From Serratia surfactantfaciens (GTDB lineage Bacteria; Pseudomonadota; Gammaproteobacteria; Enterobacterales; Enterobacteriaceae), in assembly GCF_001642805.2 (NCBI RefSeq), contig NZ_CP016948.1, positions 496,001 through 560,000 on the forward strand: a stretch of DNA of 64,000 bases, written 5' to 3'. This document shows positions 43,048-53,307 of this stretch, piece by piece; within the stretch, counting starts at the first letter, position 1; every line of letters starts with the position of its first letter. The notes under the pieces were generated by a model. The model was not told the DNA's origin, did not search any database, and was given only the letters and a program-made list of their open reading frames with translations. The position numbers were made by a program, and so were the translations under genes.

Positions 43048-44115
43048 CTAGCCACCCGTCGGCGTCGCCGTTTCCAGCCGGTTGCGGCCGTTTTGCTTCG
43101 CCCGGTAGAGCGCGCCGTCGGCGGCTTTCAGCCAGTCCAGATAACCGCCCAACTCAGGGTGGTAGTTGGCGATGCCTGCGCTGATCTGCAGCCGTAGCTG
43201 AGGCGCCTCTTTGAAGCTGACGGCGTCCAGCCGTTGCTGAATGCGCTGCAGGACGGTTGTCGCCTGTTCGGCGTTGGTGTTCGGCAGTACCGCGCCAAAT
43301 TCGTCCCCGCCGTAACGCCCGACGATATCCACGTTGCGTAAGCCGATCAGCAGCTCTTCCGCCAGCGCCGCCAGGGCTTCGTCCCCCAGCGCATGGCCGA
43401 AGGTGTCGTTGATGGTTTTGAAGCGATCGATGTCCATCAGAATCAGCGTGGCGCTGTCCTGATAGCGGCGGCAGCTGTCAAACTGGCGATGCAGCAGATG
43501 CTCCCAGTGGCGGCGATTGTACAAACCGGTCAGCCCATCGCGGGTGCTGATGCGCTGCAGCTCCTGTTTCTTTTCCGCCAGCCGCTTGGCGGTGCGGTAG
43601 GTCACTAACCCAAGCAGCGTCGGATACAGATAGATCATCGGCAGGCACAGATAGATTTGCAGCGGGGTGCTTTGCGGGCGAAACGGGAAACCGAGCAGCG
43701 CGCCGGCGATCGCCGCGGCGGCCAGCTGAATCATCAATCCTTTCACAAACAGCGTTTTGCCGGCCGAGGCGATGTTGTTCATGCCCATCATCGACAGGAT
43801 GACAATCGCAGGCAGCGCATTGAACGCCATCATCGCCGCCCAGACGCCGCCGAAAGCGGAGTCGATCAACAGGTTGCGAATTTCGGCTTTGAACGGATCT
43901 TTGGCGCGGCAGGCCAGGCGGTAGGCGAGATGCGGCCAGAGAAAGCCGTGAAAGGCCAGCAAGAGCCAGACTGCCGTTGGCGGAGCCAGCGGGTAGAGCG
44001 CGGCGCAGACGCAGATAAAGCCAAGTCCCAAACCGGCCACGCGGGGCAGATAGGTGCGCTTGGCGAAGCTGAGGCCGGATTTTCGGGCATCGAAAATGGG
44101 TGGGGCAATATACAT
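43048..44115 (-). CDS. MASE2-GGDEF diguanylate cyclase (AdrA/DgcC-like)
   Basis: A 355-residue cyclic-di-GMP synthase. The N-terminal part (residues 15-185) is a MASE2 membrane region, with RTYLPRVAGLGLGF and HLAYRLACRAKDP as in E. coli DgcC (AdrA), which activates cellulose synthesis. The GGDEF loop is intact near residue 267, and RNVD five residues ahead is a complete inhibitory I-site, unlike the cyclase at 30.7 kb. It ends 4 bp from the convergent GNAT gene. Confidence 0.9.
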   Translation of the reverse strand: MYIAPPIFDARKSGLSFAKRTYLPRVAGLGLGFICVCAALYPLAPPTAVWLLLAFHGFLWPHLAYRLACRAKDPFKAEIRNLLIDSAFGGVWAAMMAFNALPAIVILSMMGMNNIASAGKTLFVKGLMIQLAAAAIAGALLGFPFRPQSTPLQIYLCLPMIYLYPTLLGLVTYRTAKRLAEKKQELQRISTRDGLTGLYNRRHWEHLLHRQFDSCRRYQDSATLILMDIDRFKTINDTFGHALGDEALAALAEELLIGLRNVDIVGRYGGDEFGAVLPNTNAEQATTVLQRIQQRLDAVSFKEAPQLRLQISAGIANYHPELGGYLDWLKAADGALYRAKQNGRNRLETATPTGG

Positions 44116-44333
44116 CCGGCATCTCCCTGATGAGTCTCACGGCAGCGTATCATGCGGGTGATAAACTAAGAATAGTCTGGTATTCACGCCGTGAAACCGT
44201 GTGGCATGCCTGCGACGGATCTCACTCTGTTACATGTTGCGGTTGTGCGAGCCGGGGGAAAGTCGCTAAATATTCGTAGGCAAGGTCAGTTTTTCTCGCT
44301 GTTCACGCAGCGCTCTATGATAAGAAGGTGAGT

Positions 44334-44552
44334 ATGGAAGGTATCAGCATTACCAAACTTCTGGTGATTGCGGTGTTGGTGATTTTACTGTTCGGCACCA
44401 GCAAACTGCGCACGCTCGGCGCCGATCTTGGCGCGGCGCTGAAAGGCTTTAAAAAAGCCGTGGGCGACGACAGCACACCACCGCCGGCCGCCGGCAACAA
44501 CGCCGCCGAGAGCCAATCCGCTCAGCAGAGCGTCGAAAAGAAAGACGTTTAA
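44334..44552 (+). CDS. tatE: Twin-arginine translocase subunit TatE
   Basis: A 72-residue TatA/E protein of the Tat pathway that exports folded proteins. It has a short N-terminal membrane helix (residues 5-20), the FGTSKL hinge, and an amphipathic helix [18 protein letters not shown], followed by a polar tail. [10 protein letters not shown] is typical of TatE rather than TatA. AAGG lies five nt before the ATG at 44334, and an ATG two codons upstream overlaps it. It is convergent with lipA, as in E. coli. Confidence 0.94.
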   Translation: MEGISITKLLVIAVLVILLFGTSKLRTLGADLGAALKGFKKAVGDDSTPPPAAGNNAAESQSAQQSVEKKDV

Positions 44553-44573
44553 TCCCGTCTGATGGCGCGCAAT

Positions 44574-44607
44574 AAAAAAACGGATGCCTTGCGGACATCC
44601 GTTTTTT
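44574..44607. terminator. Bidirectional terminator tatE/lipA
   Basis: ACGGATG (44580-44586) pairs with CATCCGT (44596-44602), a nine-nt loop, with A7 and T6 runs on the two sides. Confidence 0.92.
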
Positions 44608-44646
44608 GGCGTTTCCGCCGTTTTTAGCGTAACAAACTATTACGCG

Positions 44647-45612
44647 TTATTTCACTTCCATCCCTTTGGCCTGCAGATCGGCGTGGTAAGACGAACGCAC
44701 GAACGGACCGCAGGCGGCGTGGGTGAAGCCCATCGCCATCGCTTCTTCTTTCATCTCGTCAAACTCGGCCGGGCTGACGTAGCGCTGCACCGGCAGGTGG
44801 TGACGACTTGGCTGCAGGTATTGACCCAGCGTCAGCATGGTCACGCCGTGGCGACGCAGATCGCGCATCACTTCGACGATTTCCGCGTTGGTTTCCCCAA
44901 GGCCGACCATCAGGCCGGACTTGGTCGGAATATTTGGGTGCGCTTCTTTAAAGCGTTCGAGCAGCTTCAGCGACCACTCGTAGTTGGCGCCCGGGCGCAC
45001 CTGGCGGTATACGCGTGGCACGTTTTCCAGGTTGTGGTTGAATACGTCCGGCGGCGTGGCGGTGAGGATCTCTAGCGCGCGGTCCATACGGCCGCGGAAG
45101 TCCGGCACCAGCGTTTCGATTTTGATGTTCGGGCTCTTGGCGCGGATGGCCGAGATGCAGTCGGCAAAGTGCTGAGCGCCGCCGTCGCGCAGATCGTCGC
45201 GGTCAACCGAGGTGATCACCACGTAACGCAGCGCCATGTCGGCGATGGTTTGCGCCAGCTTTTCCGGCTCGTTGGCGTCCGGCGCGATCGGGCGGCCGTG
45301 GGCCACGTCGCAGAACGGGCAGCGGCGGGTACAGATGGCGCCGAGGATCATAAAGGTGGCGGTGCCGTGGTTGAAGCACTCGGACAGGTTAGGGCACGAG
45401 GCTTCCTCACAGACGGAGTGCAGGCCGTTCTTGCGCATCGCGGCTTTGATGCCCTGAATGCGCGTTGAGTCGGCAGGCAGTTTGATCTTCATCCACTCGG
45501 GTTTACGCAACAGCTCCTGCCGTTCGGTGACCACCGTTTTGACCGGGATCAGCGCCATTTTGTCAGCATCGCGGTATTTGACGCCGCGTTCCATCTGAAT
45601 TGGTTTACTCAT
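44647..45612 (-). CDS. lipA: Lipoyl synthase
   Basis: A radical-SAM enzyme that inserts two sulfurs into octanoyl groups on lipoyl domains. From the ATG at 45612 the protein has 321 residues, as in E. coli. The auxiliary cluster ligands C68, C73 and C79 and the radical-SAM cluster C94, C98 and C101 are at the same positions. The frame runs further upstream but that part is the lipB coding region. The start lies within lipB, overlapping its stop by 8 nt. Confidence 0.97.
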   Translation of the reverse strand: MSKPIQMERGVKYRDADKMALIPVKTVVTERQELLRKPEWMKIKLPADSTRIQGIKAAMRKNGLHSVCEEASCPNLSECFNHGTATFMILGAICTRRCPFCDVAHGRPIAPDANEPEKLAQTIADMALRYVVITSVDRDDLRDGGAQHFADCISAIRAKSPNIKIETLVPDFRGRMDRALEILTATPPDVFNHNLENVPRVYRQVRPGANYEWSLKLLERFKEAHPNIPTKSGLMVGLGETNAEIVEVMRDLRRHGVTMLTLGQYLQPSRHHLPVQRYVSPAEFDEMKEEAMAMGFTHAACGPFVRSSYHADLQAKGMEVK

Positions 45613-46273
45613 AATCGTGCAGGTTCCAGTTACGAAGCTCGACCGTCTGGTAGCCGAGTAAATGAACAAATTCCTGTACCAGGATTGGGTGTATGTCTTC
45701 AATGCCAACGCCGGGCGCCAGCGCGCTGACCTGCGTCATCTGCATGCCGGCGTAACCGCAAGGGTTGATGCGTTGGAAAGGGCTGAGATCCATCGCCACA
45801 TTCAGGGCCAGGCCGTGGAATGAGCTGCCTTTACGGATCCGCAAACCCAACGAACAGATTTTCTGCTCCCCCACGTACACGCCCGGCGCATCCGGACGGG
45901 CGCGCGATTCGAGACGGAAGTGGGCGAGGGTGTTGATAACCGTATCTTCTATCGCCGTGACCAATTGGCGTACGCCGACCTTGCTGCGTTTCAGATCGAC
46001 CATCACGTACATCACCTGCTGGCCCGGCCCGTGATAGGTCACCTGGCCGCCGCGATCGCTCTGGACAACCGGGATATCGCCGGGCATCAGTACGTGCTCG
46101 GCTTTGCCGGCCTGGCCCTGGGTGAACACCGGGTGATGCTGCACCAGCCACAGTTCGTCCGGCGTGCTCTCGGTACGACCGTCGGTGAAGTTATGCATGG
46201 CTTGGGATACAGGCGCGTAGGGCTGCAACCCCAGCTGACGCAAAATGATCTTGTCTGGTTGCAAAAGAGTCAT
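45605..46273 (-). CDS. lipB: Octanoyl-ACP:protein octanoyltransferase
   Basis: Transfers the octanoyl group from acyl carrier protein to lipoyl domains, supplying the substrate of LipA. It has 222 residues (E. coli 213). The active-site motif [12 protein letters not shown] is near residue 73, the catalytic Lys is in [11 protein letters not shown] and the catalytic Cys in NPCGYAG. The C-terminal ten residues are divergent and overlap the start of lipA. E. coli has a separate gene (ybeF) and a longer gap here. Confidence 0.95.
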   Translation of the reverse strand: MTLLQPDKIILRQLGLQPYAPVSQAMHNFTDGRTESTPDELWLVQHHPVFTQGQAGKAEHVLMPGDIPVVQSDRGGQVTYHGPGQQVMYVMVDLKRSKVGVRQLVTAIEDTVINTLAHFRLESRARPDAPGVYVGEQKICSLGLRIRKGSSFHGLALNVAMDLSPFQRINPCGYAGMQMTQVSALAPGVGIEDIHPILVQEFVHLLGYQTVELRNWNLHDYE

Positions 46274-46352
46274 CGTCAGGTTACAGAAGTGGTAAAGCCA
46301 TTATACCGGGCGCTCCGGCCTGCGACCAGCCTTTCGCTGACCAAAAATGCGC

Positions 46353-46383
46353 AACCCGGGAAGACGCTGCGCCATCCCGGGTT
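46353..46383 (-). terminator. Hairpin downstream of ybeD
   Basis: AACCCGGGA (46353-46361) pairs with TCCCGGGTT (46375-46383). On the minus strand it is followed by GCGCATTTTTGG, a modest T-run, so it probably ends the ybeD transcript before lipB. Confidence 0.5.
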
Positions 46384-46407
46384 GATAAGCAGGGGTTTAT
46401 GCTGGAA

Positions 46408-46674
46408 TTACAGCACCATGCGAACAATTTCAATGTTGCCCAACTCTTCGTACAGGGTTTCGACCTGCTCGATGTGAGTGGCGTTGATGGTGATGGAGAC
46501 GGAGTGGTAGTTGCCTTTGCTGCTTGGCTTAACCTGCGGGTTGTAATCGCCCGGTGCATGGCGCTGCACCACTTCAACTACCTGGTCAACCAGCTCAGGC
46601 TGCGCCAGGCCCATCACCTTGTAGGTAAACGAGCAAGGGAATTCGAGCAGTTCGTTCAGTTTAGTTTTTTGCAT
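46408..46674 (-). CDS. ybeD: YbeD, UPF0250 (ACT-like fold)
   Basis: An 88-residue protein, with [17 protein letters not shown] at the start and [20 protein letters not shown] in the core, as in E. coli YbeD. The fold resembles an ACT-type regulatory domain. The function is not established; the steady linkage with lipB suggests a link to lipoate or acyl metabolism. It is on the same strand as dacA, 104 bp downstream and past a terminator hairpin. Confidence 0.92.
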   Translation of the reverse strand: MQKTKLNELLEFPCSFTYKVMGLAQPELVDQVVEVVQRHAPGDYNPQVKPSSKGNYHSVSITINATHIEQVETLYEELGNIEIVRMVL

Positions 46675-46710
46675 GTGCGTGCGCTCCAGAGTGCTAGCTA
46701 ATCTATAAAT

Positions 46711-46738
46711 TATAACTCCCGCCGGGGCGGGAGTTAAT
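46711..46738 (-). terminator. dacA terminator
   Basis: A perfect 10-bp stem AACTCCCGCC (46714-46723) with a two-base loop and its complement (46726-46735), followed on the minus strand by ATAATTTAT. The T-run is broken. Confidence 0.65.
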
Positions 46739-46778
46739 GTTATTCAGTATATGGGGGCAATTTTGCCCGTTTCAACCG

Positions 46779-47990
46779 TTAACCGAACCAGTGGTGGAAC
46801 ATCAGTTTGATATAGTCCACGATGCGGCTGAAGAAACCACCTTCTTTCACTTCGTTCATCACCACCAGCGGACGCTGATCGATGGTTTTGCCGTCCAGTT
46901 GGAAGTTGATGGTGCCGACCACCTGATTTTTCGCCAGCGGCGCGTGAATTTCCGGCGTGTTCAGCACATAGCTGGCCTTCAGATCTTTCATGCGGCCACG
47001 CGGGATGGTCAGGTAGACGTCTTTGTCCACGCCCAGCTCAACGCGATCGGCGTCGCCGAACCAGACCGGCTCGGAGGCGAACTCTTTACCGACTTTCAGT
47101 GGCGCCACGGTTTCAAAGAAGCGGAAGCCCCAGGTCAGCAGTTTCTTGCTCTCGGTTTCACGGCCTTTGTAGGTGCGGCCACCCAGCACAGCGGAGATCA
47201 GACGCATCTGGCCTTCGGTCGCCGAAGCCACCAGGTTGTAACCCGCCGCGTCGGTGTGGCCGGTTTTGATGCCGTCGACGTTCAGGCTGGTGTCCCACAG
47301 CAGACCGTTACGGTTCATCTGGCGGATATTGTTGAAGGTGAACTCTTTCTCTTTATAAATCGCGTATTCGTCCGGCACGTCGCGGATCAGCGCCTGGCCG
47401 ATCAACGCCATGTCGCGCGCCGAGCTGTATTGCCCTTGGGCATCCAGGCCGTGCACCGTCTGGAAGTGGGTATTCTGCAGGCCCAGCTTGTTGACGTAGG
47501 TGTTCATCAGGTTGACGAACGCGTCCTGGCTGCCGGCGACGTAGTCGGCCATCGCCACGCAGGCGTCGTTACCGGACTGCAGGTTGATGCCGCGGGTCAG
47601 TTTGGAGACCGGCACGCGATCGCCTGGCTTCAGGAACATCAGCGAGGAGCCTTTGAACACCGGGTTTCCGGTTGCCCAGGCGTCCTGGCCGACGGTCACC
47701 ATGTCGTCCTGGCCGATTTTGCCGGCTTTCAGCGCCTGGCCGATGACGTAGCTGGTCATCATTTTGGTCAGGCTGGCCGGATCGCGACGCGCGTCGGCGT
47801 TCATCTCGGCCAGCACTTTGCCGGAGTTGTAATCAATCAGGATGTACGCTTCCGCATCGATCTGCGGGACACCTGGGATCATGGTTTTGAGGTTAACGTC
47901 ATCGGCATGCGCGACGGAGGCTGCGCCCATTGCGATAACGGTGCCGAATGCGATGCTCTTGATTAAGCGAAAAGAAGTTACTTGTTTCAT
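46779..47990 (-). CDS. dacA: D-alanyl-D-alanine carboxypeptidase PBP5
   Basis: Trims the terminal D-Ala of peptidoglycan pentapeptides on the outer face of the inner membrane. It has 403 residues. A Sec signal ends after AHA (residue 29). The catalytic motifs are SLTK at 73-76, SGN at 139-141 and KTG near 242. The C-terminal end [18 protein letters not shown] is the amphipathic membrane anchor. It is followed by ybeD and preceded by rlpA with a 180-bp gap that probably contains its promoter. Confidence 0.97.
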   Translation of the reverse strand: MKQVTSFRLIKSIAFGTVIAMGAASVAHADDVNLKTMIPGVPQIDAEAYILIDYNSGKVLAEMNADARRDPASLTKMMTSYVIGQALKAGKIGQDDMVTVGQDAWATGNPVFKGSSLMFLKPGDRVPVSKLTRGINLQSGNDACVAMADYVAGSQDAFVNLMNTYVNKLGLQNTHFQTVHGLDAQGQYSSARDMALIGQALIRDVPDEYAIYKEKEFTFNNIRQMNRNGLLWDTSLNVDGIKTGHTDAAGYNLVASATEGQMRLISAVLGGRTYKGRETESKKLLTWGFRFFETVAPLKVGKEFASEPVWFGDADRVELGVDKDVYLTIPRGRMKDLKASYVLNTPEIHAPLAKNQVVGTINFQLDGKTIDQRPLVVMNEVKEGGFFSRIVDYIKLMFHHWFG

Positions 47991-48170
47991 GATCGGGACT
48001 ACAACATCCGTGAAAGTAAAGTTAAAAAACGAGCCACACTATAGCAGATGCGATCCCGGCAGGCATTACCCATTCATCTGCCTAATTGCGGTTAGTGCAC
48101 TTTTAGCTGCAAGAAAATGTTTCAGCTAAATAACCGCTTATCGGCCGTGAATGCCCGCCGGGCTTAATGC

Positions 48171-49256
48171 TCAGGGTGCAGCAGTAACGAAAGACTGTTG
48201 TTGCGCTTCGCTGGCCAGGCGTTGTTGCAGCTGGGCCGCCTGCTGACGGCTGCTGAATGGGCCGAGCTGAACGCGATAAACGTTGCCGTTGGCCGCCACT
48301 TTGCCTGGGACGCCAAACTGCTGGCTCAGGCTTTGCTGCCAGCTTTGGGCGCGCTCGGCGCTGCTCAGCGCGCCGACTTGCACCACATAACCGCCTGAGG
48401 AAGAGGCGGCAGCCATGCCGGCAGCGGCGGTGGCGCCGGCCGCAACCGGTGCGGCCACCGAAGCGGCTTCAGGCTCGGAGCCTTCCAGCACGCCGGCCGG
48501 TACTGCGCTTGGCGCGCCGAGGAAACCACCGCGGCCGTTTGCGGCGTTGCCGCCGGCGGCTGGGGCATTGTCGTCGGTGCGCAGAGTGCTGTTATCGATC
48601 GGGCGCACCGCCGCGCCGCTGGCGACCGGCACGTCCTGCTGGATCGGGGTGCCCATGCCGCTGGAGCCGAGATCCGGGCGCGCCGGCAGGGCGTAGCTCT
48701 GTTTCGCCACGATGGTGCCGATGGTGCCAGGGCCGCTCAGCGTGCCATCCGGCGCCACGTTGATGAAATCTACCTTGACCTTGGTGTTGTTGGACAGGTT
48801 GAGGCGGTCGGCGGCGGCTTTCGACAGATCGATGATGCGGCCTTTGGTATAAGGCCCGCGATCGTTGACGCGTACCACCAGCTGACGGCCGTTGGCCAGG
48901 TTGGTGACGCGCACATAGCTAGGGATCGGCAGGGTCGGGTGCGCCGCGGTCAGGCCGTTAGGATCGAACTGCTCGCCCAGCGCCGTGGTGTTGCCGTTGG
49001 CCTCTTCGCCGTACCAGGCCGCCAGGCCGGTCTGCGAGAAGTTCTGCGGATCTTTTACGATGCGGTAAGTATCGCCATTAACCTTATAATCCTGCATGTT
49101 ATTAGGGTTATAGGGTTCATATTGAGGCTCGACGCCACCGATTTCCACCACCGGGCCGTTGTACGGCTGCTGTGGCGCCTGCTGTTCCGTGGTCGGGGCG
49201 GTACAGGCGGAGAGCAACACCGCCGCGACGCCGATCCAAAGCCATTCCTTACGCAT
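48171..49256 (-). CDS. rlpA: RlpA, septal-ring lytic transglycosylase-like lipoprotein
   Basis: An outer-membrane lipoprotein of 361 residues. The signal peptide has lipobox LLSAC with C18 as the lipidated residue. A double-psi beta-barrel domain follows (residues 70-165, GLAAWYGEEANGNTTALGEQ and VRVNDRGPYTKGRIIDLS). A long Ala/Pro/Gly-rich linker leads to a C-terminal SPOR domain (residues 285-361) that binds denuded glycan at the septum. It belongs to the mrd operon, 10 bp after mrdB. Confidence 0.95.
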   Translation of the reverse strand: MRKEWLWIGVAAVLLSACTAPTTEQQAPQQPYNGPVVEIGGVEPQYEPYNPNNMQDYKVNGDTYRIVKDPQNFSQTGLAAWYGEEANGNTTALGEQFDPNGLTAAHPTLPIPSYVRVTNLANGRQLVVRVNDRGPYTKGRIIDLSKAAADRLNLSNNTKVKVDFINVAPDGTLSGPGTIGTIVAKQSYALPARPDLGSSGMGTPIQQDVPVASGAAVRPIDNSTLRTDDNAPAAGGNAANGRGGFLGAPSAVPAGVLEGSEPEAASVAAPVAAGATAAAGMAAASSSGGYVVQVGALSSAERAQSWQQSLSQQFGVPGKVAANGNVYRVQLGPFSSRQQAAQLQQRLASEAQQQSFVTAAP

Positions 49257-49266
49257 TACTCACCTC

Positions 49267-50379
49267 TTATAAACTTTTAGACAGCATTTTCCGATGCGTG
49301 TGGATCGACATGATGATGCCGAAACCGGCCATCAACACTATCAGCGCCGAACCCCCGTAACTGACCAGAGGCAAAGGTACGCCAACTACCGGCAAAATGC
49401 CACTGACCATACCGATGTTAACAAAGACATAAACGAACAAAATCAGCATCAAGCCGCCGACCATCACGCGGCCGAAGGTGGTTTGCGCCTTGGCGGCGAT
49501 CATCAGCCCGCGAATGATCACCAGCAGGTAGAGCGCCAGCAGCACCAACACCCCGATCAACCCCAGCTCTTCGGCCAGAACGGCGAAGATAAAGTCGGTA
49601 TGGCGCTCCGGCAGGAACTCCAGCTGCGACTGGGTGCCGTGCAGCCAACCCTTGCCGGACAGGCCGCCGGAGCCGATGGCGATCTTCGATTGAATAATGT
49701 GGTATCCGGCGCCGAGCGGGTCGCTCTCCGGATCGAGCAGCATCATTACGCGGTCGCGTTGATAGCCGTGCATCAGGAAGAACCACAGCACCGGGATAAA
49801 GGCCGCCAGCGCGACGGCGGCGACGGCGATCAGCTTCCAGCTCATGCCGGACAGGAACAACACGAACAGGCCTGAGGCGGCGATCAGGATAGACGTGCCC
49901 AGATCCGGCTGCGCGGCCACCAGCAGCGTCGGCAGGAAGATCAGCACCAGCGCGATGGCGGTGTTTTTCAGTGAAGGCGGGCAGACGTCGCGGTTCATAA
50001 AGCGCGCCACCATCAGCGGCACGGCGATCTTGGCGATTTCCGACGGCTGGAAGCGTACCACGCCGAGATCCAGCCAGCGCTGGGCGCCTTTACTGATCTG
50101 CCCGAAGGCGTCCACCAGGATCAGCAAAATCACGCAGAAGATATACAGATAGGGCGCCCAGCTTTCGTAGACGCGCGGCGGGATCTGCGCCATGACGGCC
50201 ATCACGATCAGCCCCATGACGATCTGCCCGATCTTGCGCTCCATCATGCCGATGTCCTGGCCGCTGGCGCTCCACATCACGAAGGCGCTGTAGACCAGCA
50301 GGGCCAGGATCAGCAGCAGGAACGTCGGGTCGATGTGGATTTTGGTCCAGATCGAGCCTTTTTGTTGGCTTTCAGTCAT
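49267..50379 (-). CDS. mrdB: RodA, SEDS peptidoglycan glycosyltransferase
   Basis: Polymerises lipid II for side-wall elongation with PBP2. It has 370 residues and about ten membrane helices, as in E. coli RodA. The conserved loop with [20 protein letters not shown] near residues 243-262 has the catalytic Asp region of SEDS proteins. It lies 8 bp after mrdA and 10 bp before rlpA, in one transcription unit. Confidence 0.97.
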   Translation of the reverse strand: MTESQQKGSIWTKIHIDPTFLLLILALLVYSAFVMWSASGQDIGMMERKIGQIVMGLIVMAVMAQIPPRVYESWAPYLYIFCVILLILVDAFGQISKGAQRWLDLGVVRFQPSEIAKIAVPLMVARFMNRDVCPPSLKNTAIALVLIFLPTLLVAAQPDLGTSILIAASGLFVLFLSGMSWKLIAVAAVALAAFIPVLWFFLMHGYQRDRVMMLLDPESDPLGAGYHIIQSKIAIGSGGLSGKGWLHGTQSQLEFLPERHTDFIFAVLAEELGLIGVLVLLALYLLVIIRGLMIAAKAQTTFGRVMVGGLMLILFVYVFVNIGMVSGILPVVGVPLPLVSYGGSALIVLMAGFGIIMSIHTHRKMLSKSL

Positions 50380-50387
50380 GTTCTACC

Positions 50388-52283
50388 TTAGTCACCTTCT
50401 ACGCCAGGCGGCAGCGGAGCCTCGCTTGGCAATTGCGTATTGTTGTCGCCCAGCATGATGTGGTCGAGGATCTGGCGGGTGATGGTGCCCACCGCCGGAC
50501 CGGAGCCGCCGTTTTCCAGGATGATGGCGACCGACACCGTCGGGTTGTTGAACGGCGCGAAGGCGGTCATCAGCTTGTGATCGCGCAGGTGTTCCGCCAG
50601 TTTGTGGGCGTTGTAGGTTTCGTAACCGAAGACCTGTGCGGTGCCCGATTTCGCCGCGGCTTTATAAGGTGCGTCCGCAAAGTATTTGCGCGCCGTCCCG
50701 TTCGGACGGTTGGCCACACCGTACATGCCGTCTTTGGCGATTTCCCAGAAGCCGGAGTGAATATCGCCGATCTGCGTGTCTTCTTCCTGTTTGAACGGCA
50801 CCAGCGCGCCGTTGACGCGGGTACTCTGCAGCAGGTGCGGCGTTTTGACCGTGCCATCGTTGATCAGGGTGTTCAGCGCCTTGGCCATCTGGATCGGCGT
50901 GGCGGTCCAGTAACCCTGGCCGATGCCCACCGGAATGGTGTCGCCCTGATACCACGGTTTCTTATAGCGTTTCAGCTTCCATTCGCGCGTCGGCATCAGG
51001 CCGGAGCGCTCTTCGGCCAGATCGATGCCGGTGTACTGGCCGTAACCGAATTTGGTCAGCCAGCTCGACAGCCGATCGATCCCCATGTCATAGGCGACCT
51101 GATAGAAGTAGGTATCTGCGGATTCTTCCAGCGCCTTGGTGACGTTCAGGCGGCCGTGGCCCCATTTTTTCCAGTCGCGGAAGCGTTTTTCCGAGCCGGG
51201 CAGCTGCCACCAGCCGGGATCGAACACCACGGTATTCTTGGTGATCACTCCGGCGCTCAGCGCCGACACCGCGATGTAAGGTTTCACCGTCGAGGCGGGT
51301 GGGTAGACCCCTTGCGTAGCGCGGTTGATCAGCGGGCGATTCGGATCGTTCAGCAGCCCCTGATAGTCCTTGCTGGAAATGCCGTCGACGAACAGGTTCG
51401 GATCGTAGCTCGGGTTAGACACCATCGCCAGGATGGCGCCGGTGCGCGGATCGCTCACCACCACGGCGGCGCGGCTGCCGACCAGCAGCTGTTCGATATA
51501 GCGCTGCAGGTTGAGATCGAGCGTCAGGTAAACGTCCTGACCGGCGGAAGGCGGCTGCTCGTGCAGCTGGCGGATCACCCGGCCGCGGTTGTTGACCTCG
51601 ACCTCTTCATAGCCGGTTTTGCCGTGCAGCGTGTCTTCGTAGTAGCGTTCGATGCCCAGCTTGCCGATATCGTGGGTGGCGGCGTAGTTGGCCAGCTTGC
51701 CGTCTTTGTCCAGGCGCTCGACGTCACGGTCGTTGATCTTCGACACGTAGCCGGTAACGTGGGTGAGGGCGGAACCGTAAGGGTAGTAGCGGCGCTGGTA
51801 GCCTTTCACTTCCACGCCGGGAAAGCGGAATTGATTGACCGCAAAGCGGGCGACCTGTACTTCGGTCAGCGCGGTTTTCACCGGAATCGAGACGAAACGG
51901 CGCGAGCGCTTGCGCTCTTTTTCGAAATTGGTGATGTCGTCGTCGGTCAGATCGACCACCGGGCGCAGCGCCTGCAGCGTGGCTTTGAGATCGTCGACTT
52001 TCTCAGGCATCAGCTCCAGCTGATAAATGGTGCGGTTGAGCGCCAGCGGGGTGCCGTTGCGATCGTAGATAATGCCGCGGCTGGGCGCGATGGGCACCAG
52101 CTTGATGCGGTTTTCGTTGGAGCGGGTGCGGTAATCCTCGACGCGGACCACTTGCAGATTATACAGGTTGGCGATCAGGATGCCGGACAGCACCAGGATG
52201 ACCAAGAACGCCACCAGGGCGCGGCGTACAAACAGGGCGGATTCAGCCGTATAGTCGCGAAAAGGGTTACGTTCTATTTTCAT
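50388..52283 (-). CDS. mrdA: Penicillin-binding protein 2, elongasome transpeptidase
   Basis: A class B PBP that crosslinks side-wall peptidoglycan together with RodA. It has 631 residues. A single membrane helix (about 20-42) is followed by a pedestal domain and a transpeptidase domain with S330 in PPASTVKP, SAD in EESADTYF near 387 and KSGT near 544. It is the target of mecillinam. The gene is followed closely by mrdB and preceded by rlmH with a 38-bp gap. Confidence 0.97.
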   Translation of the reverse strand: MKIERNPFRDYTAESALFVRRALVAFLVILVLSGILIANLYNLQVVRVEDYRTRSNENRIKLVPIAPSRGIIYDRNGTPLALNRTIYQLELMPEKVDDLKATLQALRPVVDLTDDDITNFEKERKRSRRFVSIPVKTALTEVQVARFAVNQFRFPGVEVKGYQRRYYPYGSALTHVTGYVSKINDRDVERLDKDGKLANYAATHDIGKLGIERYYEDTLHGKTGYEEVEVNNRGRVIRQLHEQPPSAGQDVYLTLDLNLQRYIEQLLVGSRAAVVVSDPRTGAILAMVSNPSYDPNLFVDGISSKDYQGLLNDPNRPLINRATQGVYPPASTVKPYIAVSALSAGVITKNTVVFDPGWWQLPGSEKRFRDWKKWGHGRLNVTKALEESADTYFYQVAYDMGIDRLSSWLTKFGYGQYTGIDLAEERSGLMPTREWKLKRYKKPWYQGDTIPVGIGQGYWTATPIQMAKALNTLINDGTVKTPHLLQSTRVNGALVPFKQEEDTQIGDIHSGFWEIAKDGMYGVANRPNGTARKYFADAPYKAAAKSGTAQVFGYETYNAHKLAEHLRDHKLMTAFAPFNNPTVSVAIILENGGSGPAVGTITRQILDHIMLGDNNTQLPSEAPLPPGVEGD

Positions 52284-52321
52284 CCCGCTGCTTTATTTCA
52301 CTCTGTCACGGTCACCACCGG

Positions 52322-52792
52322 CTATTCCCGGTGGTAAGGATGATTTGTAGTAATACTCCAGGCGCGGTAGAGGCTTTCGGCCACCAGAACGCGCACCAAA
52401 GGATGCGGCAGTGTCAACGGAGAAAGTGACCAGCTCTGCTCGGCAGCGGCTTTGCAGGCGGGCGCCAGCCCTTCCGGGCCACCGATCAGCAAGCTGACGT
52501 TGCGGCCATCCTGCTTCCAGCGTTCAAGCTGCTGCGCCAGCTGCGGCGTTTCCCACGGCGTGCCTGGGATATCCAGCGTAACGATGCGGTTGCCTTTGCC
52601 CACCGCCGCCAGCATCTGTTCGCCTTCCTTGTCCAGAATGCGTTTGATGTCGGCGTTTTTGCCGCGTTTGCCCGCCGGGATCTCGGTCAGCTCAAACGGC
52701 ATATCTTTGGGAAAGCGGTGCAGGTAATCCATAAAGCCGGTTTGCACCCAGTCTGGCATTTTGGTGCCGACCGCCACCAATTGCAGTTTCAC
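52322..52792 (-). CDS. rlmH: 23S rRNA pseudouridine-1915 N3-methyltransferase
   Basis: Methylates pseudouridine 1915 in helix 69 of 23S rRNA on assembled ribosomes. It is a SPOUT-fold enzyme of 156 residues, and [14 protein letters not shown] near 100-113 is the SAM-binding knot. The C-terminus [13 protein letters not shown] is characteristic. It starts 3 bp after rsfS, so the two ribosome-related genes are translated in tandem. Confidence 0.96.
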   Translation of the reverse strand: MKLQLVAVGTKMPDWVQTGFMDYLHRFPKDMPFELTEIPAGKRGKNADIKRILDKEGEQMLAAVGKGNRIVTLDIPGTPWETPQLAQQLERWKQDGRNVSLLIGGPEGLAPACKAAAEQSWSLSPLTLPHPLVRVLVAESLYRAWSITTNHPYHRE

Positions 52793-52795
52793 CGC

Positions 52796-53113
52796 TTAGC
52801 TCCAAAGTTTTTCCAGCTCGTACAGGCGACGGCTCTCTTCTTGCATCACGTGCACGATCACTTCGCCCAGATCGACCACGATCCAGTCGGAGGCTTCCTG
52901 GCCTTTCATGCCGTACAGTTCCATGCCTGCGGCGCGGGATTCCTGCACCACGTGGCTGGCGATCGACATTACGTGGCGCGTCGAGGTGCCGGTGCAGATG
53001 ATCATGCAATCGGTGATGCTGGATTTGCCCTGTACGTCCAGAGCGATAATGTCTTGGCCTTTCAGGTCATCGATTTTATCGATGACGAAATCTTGGAGCG
53101 CTTTACCTTGCAA
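52796..53113 (-). CDS. rsfS: Ribosomal silencing factor RsfS
   Basis: Binds protein L14 of the 50S subunit and blocks joining with 30S during starvation. It has 105 residues with family motifs [17 protein letters not shown] and [14 protein letters not shown]. The C-terminal [14 protein letters not shown] is the L14-facing strand. It heads the rlmH-mrdA-mrdB-rlpA run. In E. coli cobC lies between it and nadD; here the 194-bp gap has no gene. Confidence 0.96.
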   Translation of the reverse strand: MQGKALQDFVIDKIDDLKGQDIIALDVQGKSSITDCMIICTGTSTRHVMSIASHVVQESRAAGMELYGMKGQEASDWIVVDLGEVIVHVMQEESRRLYELEKLWS

Positions 53114-53307
53114 AGGTTCCCCCTCGGGTGTGTTCTGTTCAGTCGGCTGCGGCGGGCAAAATGCGCGCGCTGCGGCGTAACCGGATAATGGTTTCGGCAG
53201 GCTGCCGCTGAAAGCCAGCTAACTGGTGACTGCCCGGCCAGCTAAGGTTTCCGGGGTTTTCAGCGGATACCTGAAAAATAGCGGCGCAGTATATCACGCA
53301 CCTTTCG

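Noticed and set aside
44183..44195. 13-bp palindrome TTCACG-C-CGTGAA upstream of the MASE2 cyclase and tatE
   Set aside because: Too short and isolated to call an operator with confidence; no second copy seen.
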